From: Deltaproteobacteria bacterium
GTDB lineage: Bacteria > Desulfobacterota > JAFDED01
Length of the DNA stretch: 49,127 nt
Reading direction: 5' to 3'
Assembly (NCBI GenBank): GCA_019310535.1
Contig: JAFDED010000021.1
Span: forward strand, 1-49,127
Position numbers and translations under genes: made by a program. Shown here one piece after another: positions 25,022 to 33,835 of the stretch; position 1 is the stretch's first letter; the number at the start of each line of letters is the position of its first letter. A model generated the notes under the pieces. The model made no database searches, was not told the origin of the DNA, and was given only the letters and a program-made list of their open reading frames with translations.

Positions 25022-26176
25022 ATGAGAGAGCGTGAAAAGATAATGCTTATCGGCATAGGAGAGCTGGGAGGGATCGTGCTGGAATATCTTTGCCGGATTC
25101 CCAATATCTGCGAAATTGTGACGGCCGATTTCAATGCGGACTGGGGGTTTAGGAAAACCAATAGTGCCATTGAAGGCGCGGCCTACATGGGCCTGTACCC
25201 TCTGATCACCTTCCATCATCTGAATCTGCTGGACATCGAAAAAACGGCTGAGCTTCTCAAAAAAATCAATCCAACCATCATTTTTAACGGCACCACGCTG
25301 CAATCGTGGTGGGTTGTGAATGAGCTTCCGCCCGAAGTCAACGCCAGAATTTACAAGCATCGGTGCGGCCTGGGGCCATGGGCGGCCATGCACCTGGCGC
25401 TCACCAGCAAGCTGATGAAGGCGGTTAAAATGTCCGGAATCGATACTTATGTAGTCAACAGCTCCTACCCTGATGTTATAAACGCAAGCCTTTCCAGAGT
25501 GGGCCATGTCCCGACCATCGGAATAGGGAACATGGATCTGGCCATTCCATACATCCAAAAAGCCGTCTCGGAGCTGCTGGATGTTCCTATGAGAAATGTG
25601 GGCGTGGAAATGATCGCGCATCACTATCATGCGTATTACTGGTGTCGCCATGGGACAGGCAGCGAGGCACCTTTTTATCTGAGGGTTTATGTAGGGCATG
25701 AGGATGTAACAGCGAGACTGGGGGATATGAAAAATTTCATCTCCGAACTGCCCAAACGCGGCATGCGGCCCGGCGGACGTCACGGCCAGTTCGTAGTGGC
25801 CGGCTCGTGCGTGAAGAACATTATGGCCATTTATAATGATACCGGTGAGATCACCCATTCCCCCGGGCCGCAGGGCCTTGAGGGAGGGTATCCGGTGCGA
25901 TTAAGTAGAAAAGGCGCAGAAGTTGCGCTTCCAAAGGGCGTGACCCTACAGGAAGCAAGGGAAATTAACTTGAAGGCCCAGCAATTTGAAGGAATAAAGG
26001 AAATCAGGGACAACGGCGATATCGTTTTCATGGACGAAGCCTACATAACGTTTAAAGAAATGCTCAACGTCGACTGTAAAGTGGTAACGGTTGAACATTC
26101 CTATGAGCAGGCCATGGAGTTGAGGAAAAAATTCCACGAGTTTGCCGGAAAACACGGTGTTGCCGTTTCTTCTTAA
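25022..26176 (+). CDS. Saccharopine-dehydrogenase-like NAD(P)-binding protein
   Basis: Three hundred eighty-four residues, start ATG 25022 with GAGG 8 bases upstream. N-terminal nucleotide-binding motif MLIGIGELGGIVLEYL (8-23), then TIIFNGTTLQSWW resembling the saccharopine dehydrogenase type Rossmann domain. The rest is unlike classical saccharopine dehydrogenase: HHYHAYYWCRHGTG holds several His and a Cys, possibly a metal or substrate site, and KNIMAIYNDTGEITHSPGPQ follows. It is cotranscribed with the opine-type enzyme, and two NAD(P) proteins in series suggest an imino- or amino-acid intermediate. Exact reaction not known. Confidence 0.75.
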   Translation: MREREKIMLIGIGELGGIVLEYLCRIPNICEIVTADFNADWGFRKTNSAIEGAAYMGLYPLITFHHLNLLDIEKTAELLKKINPTIIFNGTTLQSWWVVNELPPEVNARIYKHRCGLGPWAAMHLALTSKLMKAVKMSGIDTYVVNSSYPDVINASLSRVGHVPTIGIGNMDLAIPYIQKAVSELLDVPMRNVGVEMIAHHYHAYYWCRHGTGSEAPFYLRVYVGHEDVTARLGDMKNFISELPKRGMRPGGRHGQFVVAGSCVKNIMAIYNDTGEITHSPGPQGLEGGYPVRLSRKGAEVALPKGVTLQEAREINLKAQQFEGIKEIRDNGDIVFMDEAYITFKEMLNVDCKVVTVEHSYEQAMELRKKFHEFAGKHGVAVSS

Positions 26177-26236
26177 CGATTGTAAAGGGAAGCAAAACAA
26201 AAGGGGGTAATTCGTGTCTGAGAATAAGGCCAGGGG

Positions 26237-26258
26237 GGAAGAGCAATTCGGCTCTTCC
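26237..26258 (+). promoter_or_regulatory. Intercistronic hairpin upstream of the TAXI receptor gene
   Basis: GGAAGAGC (26237-26244), loop AATTCG, GCTCTTCC (26251-26258): perfect 8-bp stem, no T-run. Located 39 bases before the receptor start. Such hairpins commonly protect the highly expressed binding-protein message from decay or act as partial terminators. Confidence 0.5.
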
Positions 26259-26296
26259 TACAAAACATCAACGAGATTTTTCAAAGGAGGAGAACC

Positions 26297-27259
26297 ATGA
26301 AAAAGAGGATTTTGTGTATTCTTTTAGCTATTGCATGCGTCTGTGCAGTGCCCATCAGCATGGGCGTTGCATCGGCACAGACCAGACTGCTGATCGGGAC
26401 GGGGGGCCTGGCCGGCGTATATTATCCTATCGGAGGGGCCATCGCCAAGATAATCTCCAGTAAGGTGAAAGGGGTCGAAGCCACGGTCCAGACCAGCGCC
26501 GCCGGAATGGAGAATCTGCGGCTTCTCAGTCTGAAAGAAATCGACATGGGCCTGGTACAGAACAGTGACGCATACAACGCCTTCAACGGGAAGATGTTCT
26601 TCAAGGATAAACCGATAAAGAACATCCGCGGTATTGCTGTTCTCTACCCCCAGCCGATACAGATCGTGGTTCGGGCGAACTCGGGCATTAAGTCTTTTTA
26701 TGACCTGAAAGGAAAGCGTGTCGGCGTTGGCGCTCCGGGCAGCGGCGAGGAAACGACGTTCCGCAGGCTCCTCACAGTGCACAACATGACCTACGACGAC
26801 ATCGATGAAAAACTGATCTCGCTCGCAGAACAGGCGGCTCAGTTCAAGGACCGCCACATCGATGCCATGTGGTATGTCTCCGGGGTGCCAACCTCCGGGA
26901 TTCTGGACGTCTCCTCTGTTCTCGCTATCAAGCTTGTTCCCATAAAAGGCAAGGAGCGTGATGCGTTGATAAAAAAGGATCCTTATTTCATCAAATCGGT
27001 GGTTGCAAAAGGCAGCTACCCGGGTCTGGATGAGGATGTGGAGACCATCGCATCACCGGCATACCTCGTTTGCCTCGAATCGCTCAAGGAAGACGATGTC
27101 TACCAGATCACAAAGGCGATTTTTGAAAACCTCAAGGATCTGGCGGCAGCCCACAAGCAGGGGGAAAACGTACGCCTGGAGACCGCCTTGATCGGCTCCA
27201 CCATTCCGCTTCATCCAGGTGCGGAAAAATATTACAAAGAAAAAGGGGTGCTGAAATAA
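26297..27259 (+). CDS. TAXI-family TRAP transporter solute-binding protein
   Basis: Three hundred twenty residues. Start ATG 26297 has AAAGGAGG upstream. Sec signal peptide of about 27 residues (MKKR, hydrophobic core, cleavage after ASA). TAXI hallmark at the mature N-terminus: LLIGTGGLAGVYYPIGGAIA, followed by TSAAGMENLRLL, the FYDLKGKRVGVGAPGSGEET segment and a helical C-terminus. It binds an unknown carboxylate-type solute in the periplasm and hands it to the membrane subunit encoded two genes downstream. Its presence in the cluster implies that the enzymes upstream metabolise an imported compound. Confidence 0.93.
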   Translation: MKKRILCILLAIACVCAVPISMGVASAQTRLLIGTGGLAGVYYPIGGAIAKIISSKVKGVEATVQTSAAGMENLRLLSLKEIDMGLVQNSDAYNAFNGKMFFKDKPIKNIRGIAVLYPQPIQIVVRANSGIKSFYDLKGKRVGVGAPGSGEETTFRRLLTVHNMTYDDIDEKLISLAEQAAQFKDRHIDAMWYVSGVPTSGILDVSSVLAIKLVPIKGKERDALIKKDPYFIKSVVAKGSYPGLDEDVETIASPAYLVCLESLKEDDVYQITKAIFENLKDLAAAHKQGENVRLETALIGSTIPLHPGAEKYYKEKGVLK

Positions 27260-27344
27260 TCACCAAACGCCGGCACGGTACAGAGTGGTTCAGAAGTGTG
27301 TGGCGTATGATACGTCATCAGCACTATGCTACGAGTTGAAGGGG

Positions 27345-27866
27345 ATGAATTGCCGTCGCCTATTCCAGGGCATAACCGGAGCAGGTCTCTTCTTCATGAT
27401 AGCGGCGTGTGTATTCCAGCCGGGCCTTGTTTTGCAGGTCCGGGATGCCAGGAGAGGAGACCTGCTTGTCGAATTTCCCGTGAAAAGAGGGGATCCTTTT
27501 TTTCTCCGCTATACCCATTCCACGGCTAAAACACAGGTCGAAGAGCATTTTTTGATTGCGGAAGCCGATGATATTGTTCTGACCCGCATGATCTATTCTT
27601 CGGCAGGAGCGGGAATACCGGATATGCCCCCTCCCGGCGGCAGTTTCAAGATCGGTTCGGACGGTCGATTCGTCATGGACGGTCTGAACCACCGGTTCAA
27701 GTCGCTCCACAATATCCGGGTGGCGTATTTTTATCCTTTTCTTCTGAAGATCAAGGATAAACGGTTTGATTTGACGGAAAACGCCAGGGGACGGCTTGTG
27801 GACATCACGGTGTCGCATCGGGGGAGTATGCCGGAAGATGATTCTGGCGGAGGCAGTTGTAAATGA
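27345..27866 (+). CDS. DUF1850 protein associated with TAXI-TRAP transporters
   Basis: About 173 residues from ATG 27345 (start uncertain: the purine-rich GAAGGGG abuts the ATG). One hydrophobic N-terminal segment (ITGAGLFFMIAACVFQPGLV) suggests membrane anchoring, or lipidation at AAC. Core DUF1850 pattern: FPVKRGDPFFLRYTHSTAKT, VEEHF, MIYSSAGAGIPDMPP. The family recurs beside TAXI-TRAP permeases, often as an extra subunit. Its stop overlaps the permease start by four bases (ATGA), so translation is coupled. Confidence 0.85.
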   Translation: MNCRRLFQGITGAGLFFMIAACVFQPGLVLQVRDARRGDLLVEFPVKRGDPFFLRYTHSTAKTQVEEHFLIAEADDIVLTRMIYSSAGAGIPDMPPPGGSFKIGSDGRFVMDGLNHRFKSLHNIRVAYFYPFLLKIKDKRFDLTENARGRLVDITVSHRGSMPEDDSGGGSCK

Positions 27867-29851
27867 CCGACTATGCAGAAATATCCCACGATCATCCACA
27901 AAAAGGCACTCCAACGACTTTCGAGGTGGGCAGCAGATATCTGGAGCCTTCCGGGGCGTTGAAAATCGTTGTTGGGATAATAGGTGCATCCCTGACCTTG
28001 TTCGAGGCGTATACGGCCCAGTTCGGCCTGCTCGTTGCCAACAAGCAGCGCTCCGTCCTGCTGGCCTTCGGTCTGGCTCTGGCTTTCCTGCTGTACCCGA
28101 GCCGTTTCAAAAAAAAGGCCGGAATCGGTCTTTTTGACGTGCTTTTAGCCGCCTGCGGTTTTGCCTCTACTATTTATATCCTCGTTGTCTTTGACCAGCT
28201 TGCGCTGCGTCAGGGATGGCCGACACAAACCGATTTCATCATGGGGCTTTTGACCATCATCTTTGTCACCCTGGCGGGTTACAGGGTGGGAGGGTGGATA
28301 CTGCCCACCATCTGCCTTTTTTTCCTCACCTATTGTTACTGGGGCAGGTGGATTCCCGGGCGTTTTGGGCACAGGGGGTTCTCCGTAATCAGCATCGTCA
28401 GGCACATGTACCTGAGCACGGAGGGCATCTTCGGCCTTCCCCTGGGAGTTGTCTCGGATTTTATCTATCTTTTCATCTTCTTCGGGGTTATACTCACTGC
28501 CACAGGCGTGGGCAAGGTCTTTATCGACCTTGCACTGGCGGCACTGGGAGGCAGCCGGGGCGGGCCTGCGAAGGTAGGAGTCCTGGCGAGCGGCTTTTTC
28601 GGAACCATTAACGGAAGCTCGGTGGCCAATGTCGTGGGTACGGGCACGTTTACCATTCCCCTGATGAAGTCCATCGGCTATCGTCCGTATTTTGCCGCTG
28701 CCACTGAGGCGTGCGCATCCTGCGGCGGCCAGTTGATGCCTCCCATCATGGGGGCCGCGGCGTTCATCATGGCGGAATTTATCGGTGTGAGCTACCTCAC
28801 AGTGGCGCTGGCAGCGGCTCTTCCCGGCGTTCTGTACTATGTGAGCGTGCTGGTATCAGTCCACTTTGAGGCGGTCCGCAATGACCTGAAAGGCCTCTCC
28901 AAAGATCAGCTCCCCTCCCTAAAAAGGATTATTCTCAAAGATGGTTTCATGCTGCTGCCCATCCCTGTTATCATTCTCTTTCTGGTGAGAGGGTATACTC
29001 CTACAATGGCCGCCCTCTGGGCAATTTATATGTCGCTCCTGCTGCCGCTGTTCAACAAGGAAAAACGATATAGACTGAAAGACCTGTATGCCATGCTGGG
29101 AAGGGGTGCCACATCAGCCCTTGAGTTGATCATTATTTGCTCGTTAATCGGGTTTATTATCGGGGCTTCGACACTGACCGGCTTCGGCCTCAAGCTGGCG
29201 GGTGCCATTGTTGACCTTGCAGGAGGGTATCTCCTTCCGGTCCTTTTCTTGACAATGATCGCCAGCATTATTCTCGGGGCCGGGATTCCCACCACCGGCA
29301 ACTACATCATGATGGCCCTGCTGACCGCGCCGGCCTTGAAGCTCATGAATATTCAGGCCATCAATGCACACCTTTTCGTGTTTTATTTCGGAATCATCTC
29401 CGATCTTACGCCGCCTGTGGCCCTGGCCGCTCTGGTGGCCGCGGGACTGGCCGGCGCGCCGTTCTGGAAGACGGCACTCACTTCTACTAAGCTCGCGGTC
29501 GCTGGTTTCATCATTCCCTATATGTTTGTCCTGAGCCCGGATTTGCTCATCAGTGCGGAGAACTTTTCAATGGTGAATACCCTCTTCACCGTGATCACCG
29601 CCGTTATCGGGGTGATAGCCCTTGCGGGAGCAGTGCAGAATTTCTTCTATCTTCAATTAAAAATACACGAAAGAATACCGTTGTTTTTTGGTGCTTTCCT
29701 TCTGATCTCTCCAAATCTCACTCAGAGCCTGATCGGATTTCTTCTTATGTCTGCAATCCTTTTTGTGCAAATACAAAGATCAAAATCGGGTAATTTCCAG
29801 AAGAGCATAGAGTTCGGCAAGAGCAGTCCAGGAGTTGGTCCTCAGGCGTAA
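27863..29851 (+). CDS. Fused TRAP transporter permease (DctQ-DctM type, 4TM/12TM)
   Basis: Six hundred sixty-two residues with about 16-18 membrane helices. The N-terminal part (to about 190) corresponds to the small DctQ-like domain; the rest is the large DctM domain, with FFGTINGSSVANVVGTGTFT, SCGGQLMPPIMGAAAFIMAE and GAGIPTTGNYIMMALLTAPA, all conserved in fused TAXI-type permeases. Transport is driven by a sodium or proton gradient. Start overlaps DUF1850. Last gene of the cluster; no T-run terminator is evident after it. Confidence 0.93.
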   Translation: MTDYAEISHDHPQKGTPTTFEVGSRYLEPSGALKIVVGIIGASLTLFEAYTAQFGLLVANKQRSVLLAFGLALAFLLYPSRFKKKAGIGLFDVLLAACGFASTIYILVVFDQLALRQGWPTQTDFIMGLLTIIFVTLAGYRVGGWILPTICLFFLTYCYWGRWIPGRFGHRGFSVISIVRHMYLSTEGIFGLPLGVVSDFIYLFIFFGVILTATGVGKVFIDLALAALGGSRGGPAKVGVLASGFFGTINGSSVANVVGTGTFTIPLMKSIGYRPYFAAATEACASCGGQLMPPIMGAAAFIMAEFIGVSYLTVALAAALPGVLYYVSVLVSVHFEAVRNDLKGLSKDQLPSLKRIILKDGFMLLPIPVIILFLVRGYTPTMAALWAIYMSLLLPLFNKEKRYRLKDLYAMLGRGATSALELIIICSLIGFIIGASTLTGFGLKLAGAIVDLAGGYLLPVLFLTMIASIILGAGIPTTGNYIMMALLTAPALKLMNIQAINAHLFVFYFGIISDLTPPVALAALVAAGLAGAPFWKTALTSTKLAVAGFIIPYMFVLSPDLLISAENFSMVNTLFTVITAVIGVIALAGAVQNFFYLQLKIHERIPLFFGAFLLISPNLTQSLIGFLLMSAILFVQIQRSKSGNFQKSIEFGKSSPGVGPQA

Positions 29852-29977
29852 CAGTGATCCTGAAAACTTATATCAGGTTGCAATCAAAAGATGACCCCAC
29901 CAGAGTCGGGACATTGCGGGCAACCGTTTCTCTGCCGTGCGCAGGGTTATTAAGCGAAGAAACCTCACTGACGTGGT

Positions 29978-30028
29978 AACACACCTTGACCGCAGCCCTT
30001 CGCAAGCGGGGCAAGGACAAGGTGTGTT
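29978..30028. repeat. Palindrome with 11-bp arms (REP-like)
   Basis: AACACACCTTG (29978-29988) and CAAGGTGTGTT (30018-30028) pair perfectly. The 29-base interior can fold again through CCGC and GCGG. It lies in the scar after the transporter operon. The remaining sequence of 29852-30313 has no gene. Confidence 0.7.
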
Positions 30029-30105
30029 CGAAGCAAAGGAGCAAAAGAGAATTAACTCATAAAAGGGCGAGGAGGCAGAGCAACGCTATCACTGTGCCTT
30101 CGGCA

Positions 30106-30140
30106 CCCACCTTGCCCCTCTGAAGCGGCGTCAAGGTGGG
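30106..30140. repeat. Second CCTTG/CAAGG palindrome
   Basis: CCCACCTTG (30106-30114) and CAAGGTGGG (30132-30140) form a 9-bp stem with a 17-base loop. It shares the CACCTTG/CAAGGTG core and a G/C-rich interior with the palindrome 120 bases upstream, suggesting a family of repeated palindromes. Confidence 0.65.
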
Positions 30141-30313
30141 AAAACCCATGGGAAAATGGATGAGGTGTTTTCTTGGAAGAAAAGCAAAGCAATATCTGTT
30201 TTGCCTGCGACGCTTGAATGACCCCGTCAGGGAGAGGTTCTTAACCCCACAGTGGGCGGGGGTTCCTTGCATCGACTACGGAGTTCACACTGAAAAATAG
30301 CTTATAACCCAAG

Positions 30314-30583
30314 GTTGACATTACGACAGCTGCCTTTGCCAAAAGAAAAGGACTCTCTGTGCTTGATATAGTCAAGAGCAACTGGGTGTTCAAGAAGCAC
30401 AAGAACTTTCGCGCCGGCATTGAAGCGAATATCTCCAGGCTCAAGCGTTCTTTTGGCCTCTCCTGTTGCACCTGGACAGGATGGGCCGGCTTCAGGCAAT
30501 ATCTCTGGAGTGCGATCGTATCGTATAACCTGCTGGTGCTGGCCAGGCGGATGCTGGAAACAGCATGGCCCGGGAGCACATGA
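30314..30583 (+). pseudogene. Transposase C-terminal fragment (DDE type, ISNCY/IS5-like)
   Basis: Ninety codons preceded by in-frame TAA and no start site. It reads SVLDIVKSNWVFKKHKNFRA, GIEANISRLKRSFGLSCCTW, GFRQYLWSAIVSYNLLVLAR. The (R)AGIEaxISxLKRxFGL pattern with the final helix is the terminal part of DDE transposases, with the catalytic Glu in GIE. The N-terminal two thirds are missing, so it is dead. No matching terminal inverted repeats were located. Confidence 0.65.
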
Positions 30584-30993
30584 AATACCACGCCCACAAA
30601 GGGAGTGGTATGCCCAAAAACATGAACATTGTGTCAATAATGGGTCTCTAAAAGGAAAATTACGTCTCATCAAGCTTAAAAACCCTTTTTTTGACCGGAT
30701 TAGAGGGATACCGATCACAACTTGTATCAAAAATCCGGGGTTTCCGGATGGACACTAACTATTATAGCTCAATTGCTGCTCAAATGCTGCCATTCCTTCC
30801 CTGCCTTGCTTCGAGTTTTGAAAAAGCTCGTCAAAACATATCAGGAAAACCGCAGGGTGAGAAAGTTTTCGTGCCGGCCGCTGCTGTTCTGCCCACCGGA
30901 CTGACTGGTTACTCTTCAGGATAGGGAGACAGCCGATTATTCCCATGCAAAGATAAAATCAGCAGATCATTCCACCCAAAAAGGAGGATGGTA
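30584..30993. other. Non-coding stretch downstream of the dead transposase
   Basis: Overlapping short frames at 30691-30924 and 30722-30904 have no ribosome binding site or recognisable product. I see no repeats or RNA genes; it is probably further insertion debris plus the leader of the DUF1015 gene. Confidence 0.35.
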
Positions 30994-32217
30994 ATGACTC
31001 TTATCAGACCCTTTAGGGCCCTTCGCCCGGTACCCAGAAAAGCAGCGGACGTAGCATGCGTCCCCTACGATGTGGTGGACACGGCAGAAGCCCGGGCTCT
31101 TGCTGAGGGAAACCCCGCGAGCTTTCTCCATGTCATCCGGTCAGAAATTGACCTGCCTGAGGGCACCGGTCTTTACGAAGAGGTGGTCTACGAACAGGCC
31201 GCTGAGAACTTCCGGAGATTTAAGGATGAAGCAATTTTGATCGAAGAAACGACCCGGTGTCTTTATCTCTACCAACTCGTCATGGGAGGGCATTGCCAGA
31301 TAGGTATTGCGGCCTGCTGCTCGCTGGATGAATACGAAAAGGGAATCATCCGCAGACACGAAAAGACCCGCAAGGAAAAAGAAGAAGACAGGGCCCGACA
31401 CATGCTGAAAATATCAGCCCATCCAGGGCCTGTGCTGATGACCTACCGTGGGCTCGAGGCGATCGATTCCCTCGTTCGCCATGAGGCGGAAAAGAGGGCG
31501 CTCTATGATTTTGTCAGCGCCGACGGAATCCGGCACACGATTTGGCGCATCGAAGAAGTCGGTGCCTTTGTGGAGGTCTTTAAGAATGTGCCGTTTCTCT
31601 ATATTTCAGACGGTCATCACCGCACGGCGAGCGCAAGCCGGGCTCGACAGGAATTGCTCAAGAAGCATCCAAATTCTACAGGTGAGGAGGAGTTTAACTT
31701 CTTCCTCTCCGTCCTGTTTCCTGCCGATCAGCTCAAGATTCTTTCTTATAATCGTTTCATTCGTGATTTAAACGGCATGTCAGAGACGGAGTTCTTAAAG
31801 GCCGTTCGAGAACGCTTTGATCTCCAAAATAATGGGCGGGCGGAGCCTTCCTGCAAAGGACATTTTGGCATGTATCTCAACAAAAGGTGGTACGAGTTTC
31901 GGGTCCGAAACGGCATGGTGGATAGCTCTGACCCTGTGTCCGCCCTGGACGTGAGCATTTTTCAAAAGCATCTCCTGGATCCCGTTTTGGACATTAAAGA
32001 TCAACAGAAAGATCATCGCATCGATTTCGTCGGCGGTGTCCACAGCAAAGAGAAGCTGGAGAGACGGGTCGACAGGGACGGAGGGGTCGCCTTTACGTTT
32101 TTTCCCGTAAGCATCGAAGAGCTGTTGGCCGTCGCTGATGCCGGTCAGTTCATGCCCACCAAATCCACATGGTTCGAGCCAAAGCTTCGCTCAGGACTTT
32201 TGATTCATGCATTTTGA
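30994..32217 (+). CDS. DUF1015 family protein
   Basis: Four hundred seven residues. ATG 30994 is chosen over ATG 30988 because GGAGG (30983-30987) ends 6 bases before it. DUF1015 pattern: LIRPFRALRP, VPYDVVDTAEARALAEGNP, SFLHVIRSE near the start, KEKEEDRARHM in the middle, and the diagnostic LYISDGHHRTASASRARQE, followed by FFLSVLFPADQLKILSYNRF. No biochemical role is established; it has been noted near serine and phosphoglycerate metabolism genes. Separated from the catabolic cluster by insertion debris, so no operon link is shown. Confidence 0.88.
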   Translation: MTLIRPFRALRPVPRKAADVACVPYDVVDTAEARALAEGNPASFLHVIRSEIDLPEGTGLYEEVVYEQAAENFRRFKDEAILIEETTRCLYLYQLVMGGHCQIGIAACCSLDEYEKGIIRRHEKTRKEKEEDRARHMLKISAHPGPVLMTYRGLEAIDSLVRHEAEKRALYDFVSADGIRHTIWRIEEVGAFVEVFKNVPFLYISDGHHRTASASRARQELLKKHPNSTGEEEFNFFLSVLFPADQLKILSYNRFIRDLNGMSETEFLKAVRERFDLQNNGRAEPSCKGHFGMYLNKRWYEFRVRNGMVDSSDPVSALDVSIFQKHLLDPVLDIKDQQKDHRIDFVGGVHSKEKLERRVDRDGGVAFTFFPVSIEELLAVADAGQFMPTKSTWFEPKLRSGLLIHAF

Positions 32218-32459
32218 TATGCATGACAGATCGCATATCTAAACCGCCGCCTTCCACAATCATTTGCCGGACGAAGCTAAATTTTCTTGATCCTGTATCC
32301 CCTGAGGTTCCCTGTCGATGGTATGCAGAATAAGCTACGTTATGCACGGTATGCTCAGTTATTTTGCCTGAAAGGAAAAACCGGGAGCCCTGAAATACGT
32401 GGTAATTTTACCTGATTAAAATGAGATGAACACAGAGGATTCCTTGAGTGCGGTCCAGG
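32218..32459. other. Non-coding stretch after the DUF1015 gene
   Basis: No gene or terminator seen. A tRNA-like fragment follows at 32460. Confidence 0.35.
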
Positions 32460-32489
32460 GAGTCGCTGGTTCAAATCCGGCGGCCCCCG
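32460..32489 (+). other. tRNA 3'-end fragment (possible attachment-site scar)
   Basis: GCTGG, loop TTCAAAT, CCGGC gives a proper T-arm (32465-32481, with one G-U pair), followed by seven bases GGCCCCC (32482-32488) and a discriminator G, as at the 3' end of a tRNA. There is no 5' half: the sequence ahead does not supply GGGGGCC or an anticodon arm. CCA is not encoded. Integrases often duplicate the tRNA 3' end at an att site, so this may be a relic of an integrated element. The isoacceptor is not certain. Confidence 0.5.
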
Positions 32490-32542
32490 TCATTTGTATT
32501 ACTTACATTTGTTGGGAATGCACGGGGAGTATGCGAGTCCGG

Positions 32543-32557
32543 CTCGAAGCCGGCCTG
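32543..32557. repeat. Short hairpin CCGGCT-CGA-AGCCGG
   Basis: Six-bp perfect stem with three-base loop at about 32543-32557. No T-run. Lies in the non-coding stretch between the tRNA-like fragment and the oxidoreductase gene; nothing else is seen up to 32701. Confidence 0.5.
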
Positions 32558-32701
32558 AGAAACAGCCGTTGACCATGACCAAGAGAGGGGTCTCTTCAAA
32601 AAGGATGCGTATTAAAGAAAGGCGGGCATGAATACAATGGAAAGAGAAAAACACGTTGTTGAAGGTTTAGAAAGGTTTTGTGCTTTCGCTTCAAGGCCAG
32701 G

Positions 32702-33388
32702 TCAATAAAAAACCTCCGTATAGACAAAAGATCCTGGAAAACGCTCATCCACAAGGAGAGTAACGTCTTGAATCATTTCCCGTCTGCCGCACAGGTAGAA
32801 GTCATAAAGGCCGGAAGGGAGAAGCCTCTCCAGGTATTCGGTGACCGTGCCGCGAAAGGTATGGGCCAACTTCGGGGATTCAATTGGGGCTCCGGAAAGG
32901 CATGGCATATAAAGTTGTGCGGCGACGCGAAAAAGAGGCTGGTAATAGAGATCCGAAGGCAACCGCACTCCGTGGAGCAGCGTGAACCCGGTGGCCCCGG
33001 AACGGCACATGGAGACAAAGGGCGCAATGTCCGTACCGGTGGCAACGAAGACTGCCGGACGCAGGGAAAGTCGGAAAGTGAAATAACCGTGGGGGCCGGT
33101 GAAATAAAATTGGGCGCCGACCCCAGCAGAGGTAAGAATGGAAGAGAACCTCCCCCTCTCCATGTTGCGAACGCAAAGAGCAAGAGTGGGATCGCCAGGT
33201 GCGGAGATCAGGGAGTAGTCCCTTTCTATGGCTTTGTGAATGAAACGTATGCTTTGGCCGGCTGTAAACTCAAACGAGGGAGGCCGGGTCAGTTCGATCT
33301 CAAAGGCTGTCTCCGAGAGAGGGCTGCGGTTAACCAACACAGCGGTAAGGGCGTTAGGCGCACTCTTTTCCGGCGATTGCGACTTCAT
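32702..33388 (-). CDS. Ferredoxin-NADP reductase-like flavoprotein
   Basis: Two hundred twenty-eight residues from ATG 33388, which overlaps the stop of the upstream small gene (ATGA); a longer frame to 33433 exists. FAD-binding motif RDYSLISAPGDP (the RxYS consensus), AGQSIRFIHK before it, then GPHGYFTF and a NAD(P)-binding half (VFVATGTDIAPFVSMCRSG) ending with the family's YLCGRREMIQDV and a terminal EVFY. Transfers electrons between a pyridine nucleotide and a protein or small acceptor. No 2Fe-2S domain is attached. Partner unknown; the 105-residue protein upstream is a candidate. Confidence 0.85.
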   Translation of the reverse strand: MKSQSPEKSAPNALTAVLVNRSPLSETAFEIELTRPPSFEFTAGQSIRFIHKAIERDYSLISAPGDPTLALCVRNMERGRFSSILTSAGVGAQFYFTGPHGYFTFRLSLRPAVFVATGTDIAPFVSMCRSGATGFTLLHGVRLPSDLYYQPLFRVAAQLYMPCLSGAPIESPKLAHTFRGTVTEYLERLLPSGLYDFYLCGRREMIQDVTLLVDERFPGSFVYTEVFY

Positions 33389-33702
33389 TTCTTCCAGGGG
33401 ACTTTCGGCACACCACCGGGGAGTTGGCTGCATTGACGCGCCGGCACTAAGGGGTGGGCAGAACGTCGGTCGAGGAAAAGGAGAACTTCCCCAATCTGCC
33501 CGGGCGCTTTGGCTTCATCGTATTCAGCGGAGAGGGAGACCGTCTGCCTTTCGGCCCTGCAGCGCACGATCCTTGCCATATGTGCCCATGCCGCTGATAT
33601 ATGCCCGTCGGGGATGATAAAAGCCTTGGGGGAGGGCGGTTCCTTTTCCATTCGATCTATGGCCGCCTCCAAAATCTGGCCGAGTGCGCTATTCGATTCC
33701 AT
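33385..33702 (-). CDS. Hypothetical protein translationally coupled to the flavin reductase
   Basis: One hundred five residues from ATG 33702, with no clear ribosome binding site; the frame is open for a few codons upstream (reading HGGCQAFFW) back to a TGA. Central part AFIIPDGHISAAWAHMARIV and a middle segment with SLSAEYDEAKAPGQIGEVL. No family recognised. Stop overlaps the flavoprotein start by four bases. It may be truncated at the 5' end. Confidence 0.45.
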   Translation of the reverse strand: MESNSALGQILEAAIDRMEKEPPSPKAFIIPDGHISAAWAHMARIVRCRAERQTVSLSAEYDEAKAPGQIGEVLLFLDRRSAHPLVPARQCSQLPGGVPKVPWKK

Positions 33703-33835
33703 CCAAAAGAAGGCCTGGCAGCCTCCGTGGCTTTCTCAGTATCTTATGTTGGCACAAGCATCGTTTTGCTCCGGTCAGACAGGATACGCGAAGCAAAGCC
33801 GGTCCAAATTCTTGCCGTGCGCTGATTATTTCCCC

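Noticed and set aside
32678..33436. 252-codon plus-strand frame
   Set aside because: It is antisense to the flavin reductase gene, which has clear FAD and NAD(P) motifs.
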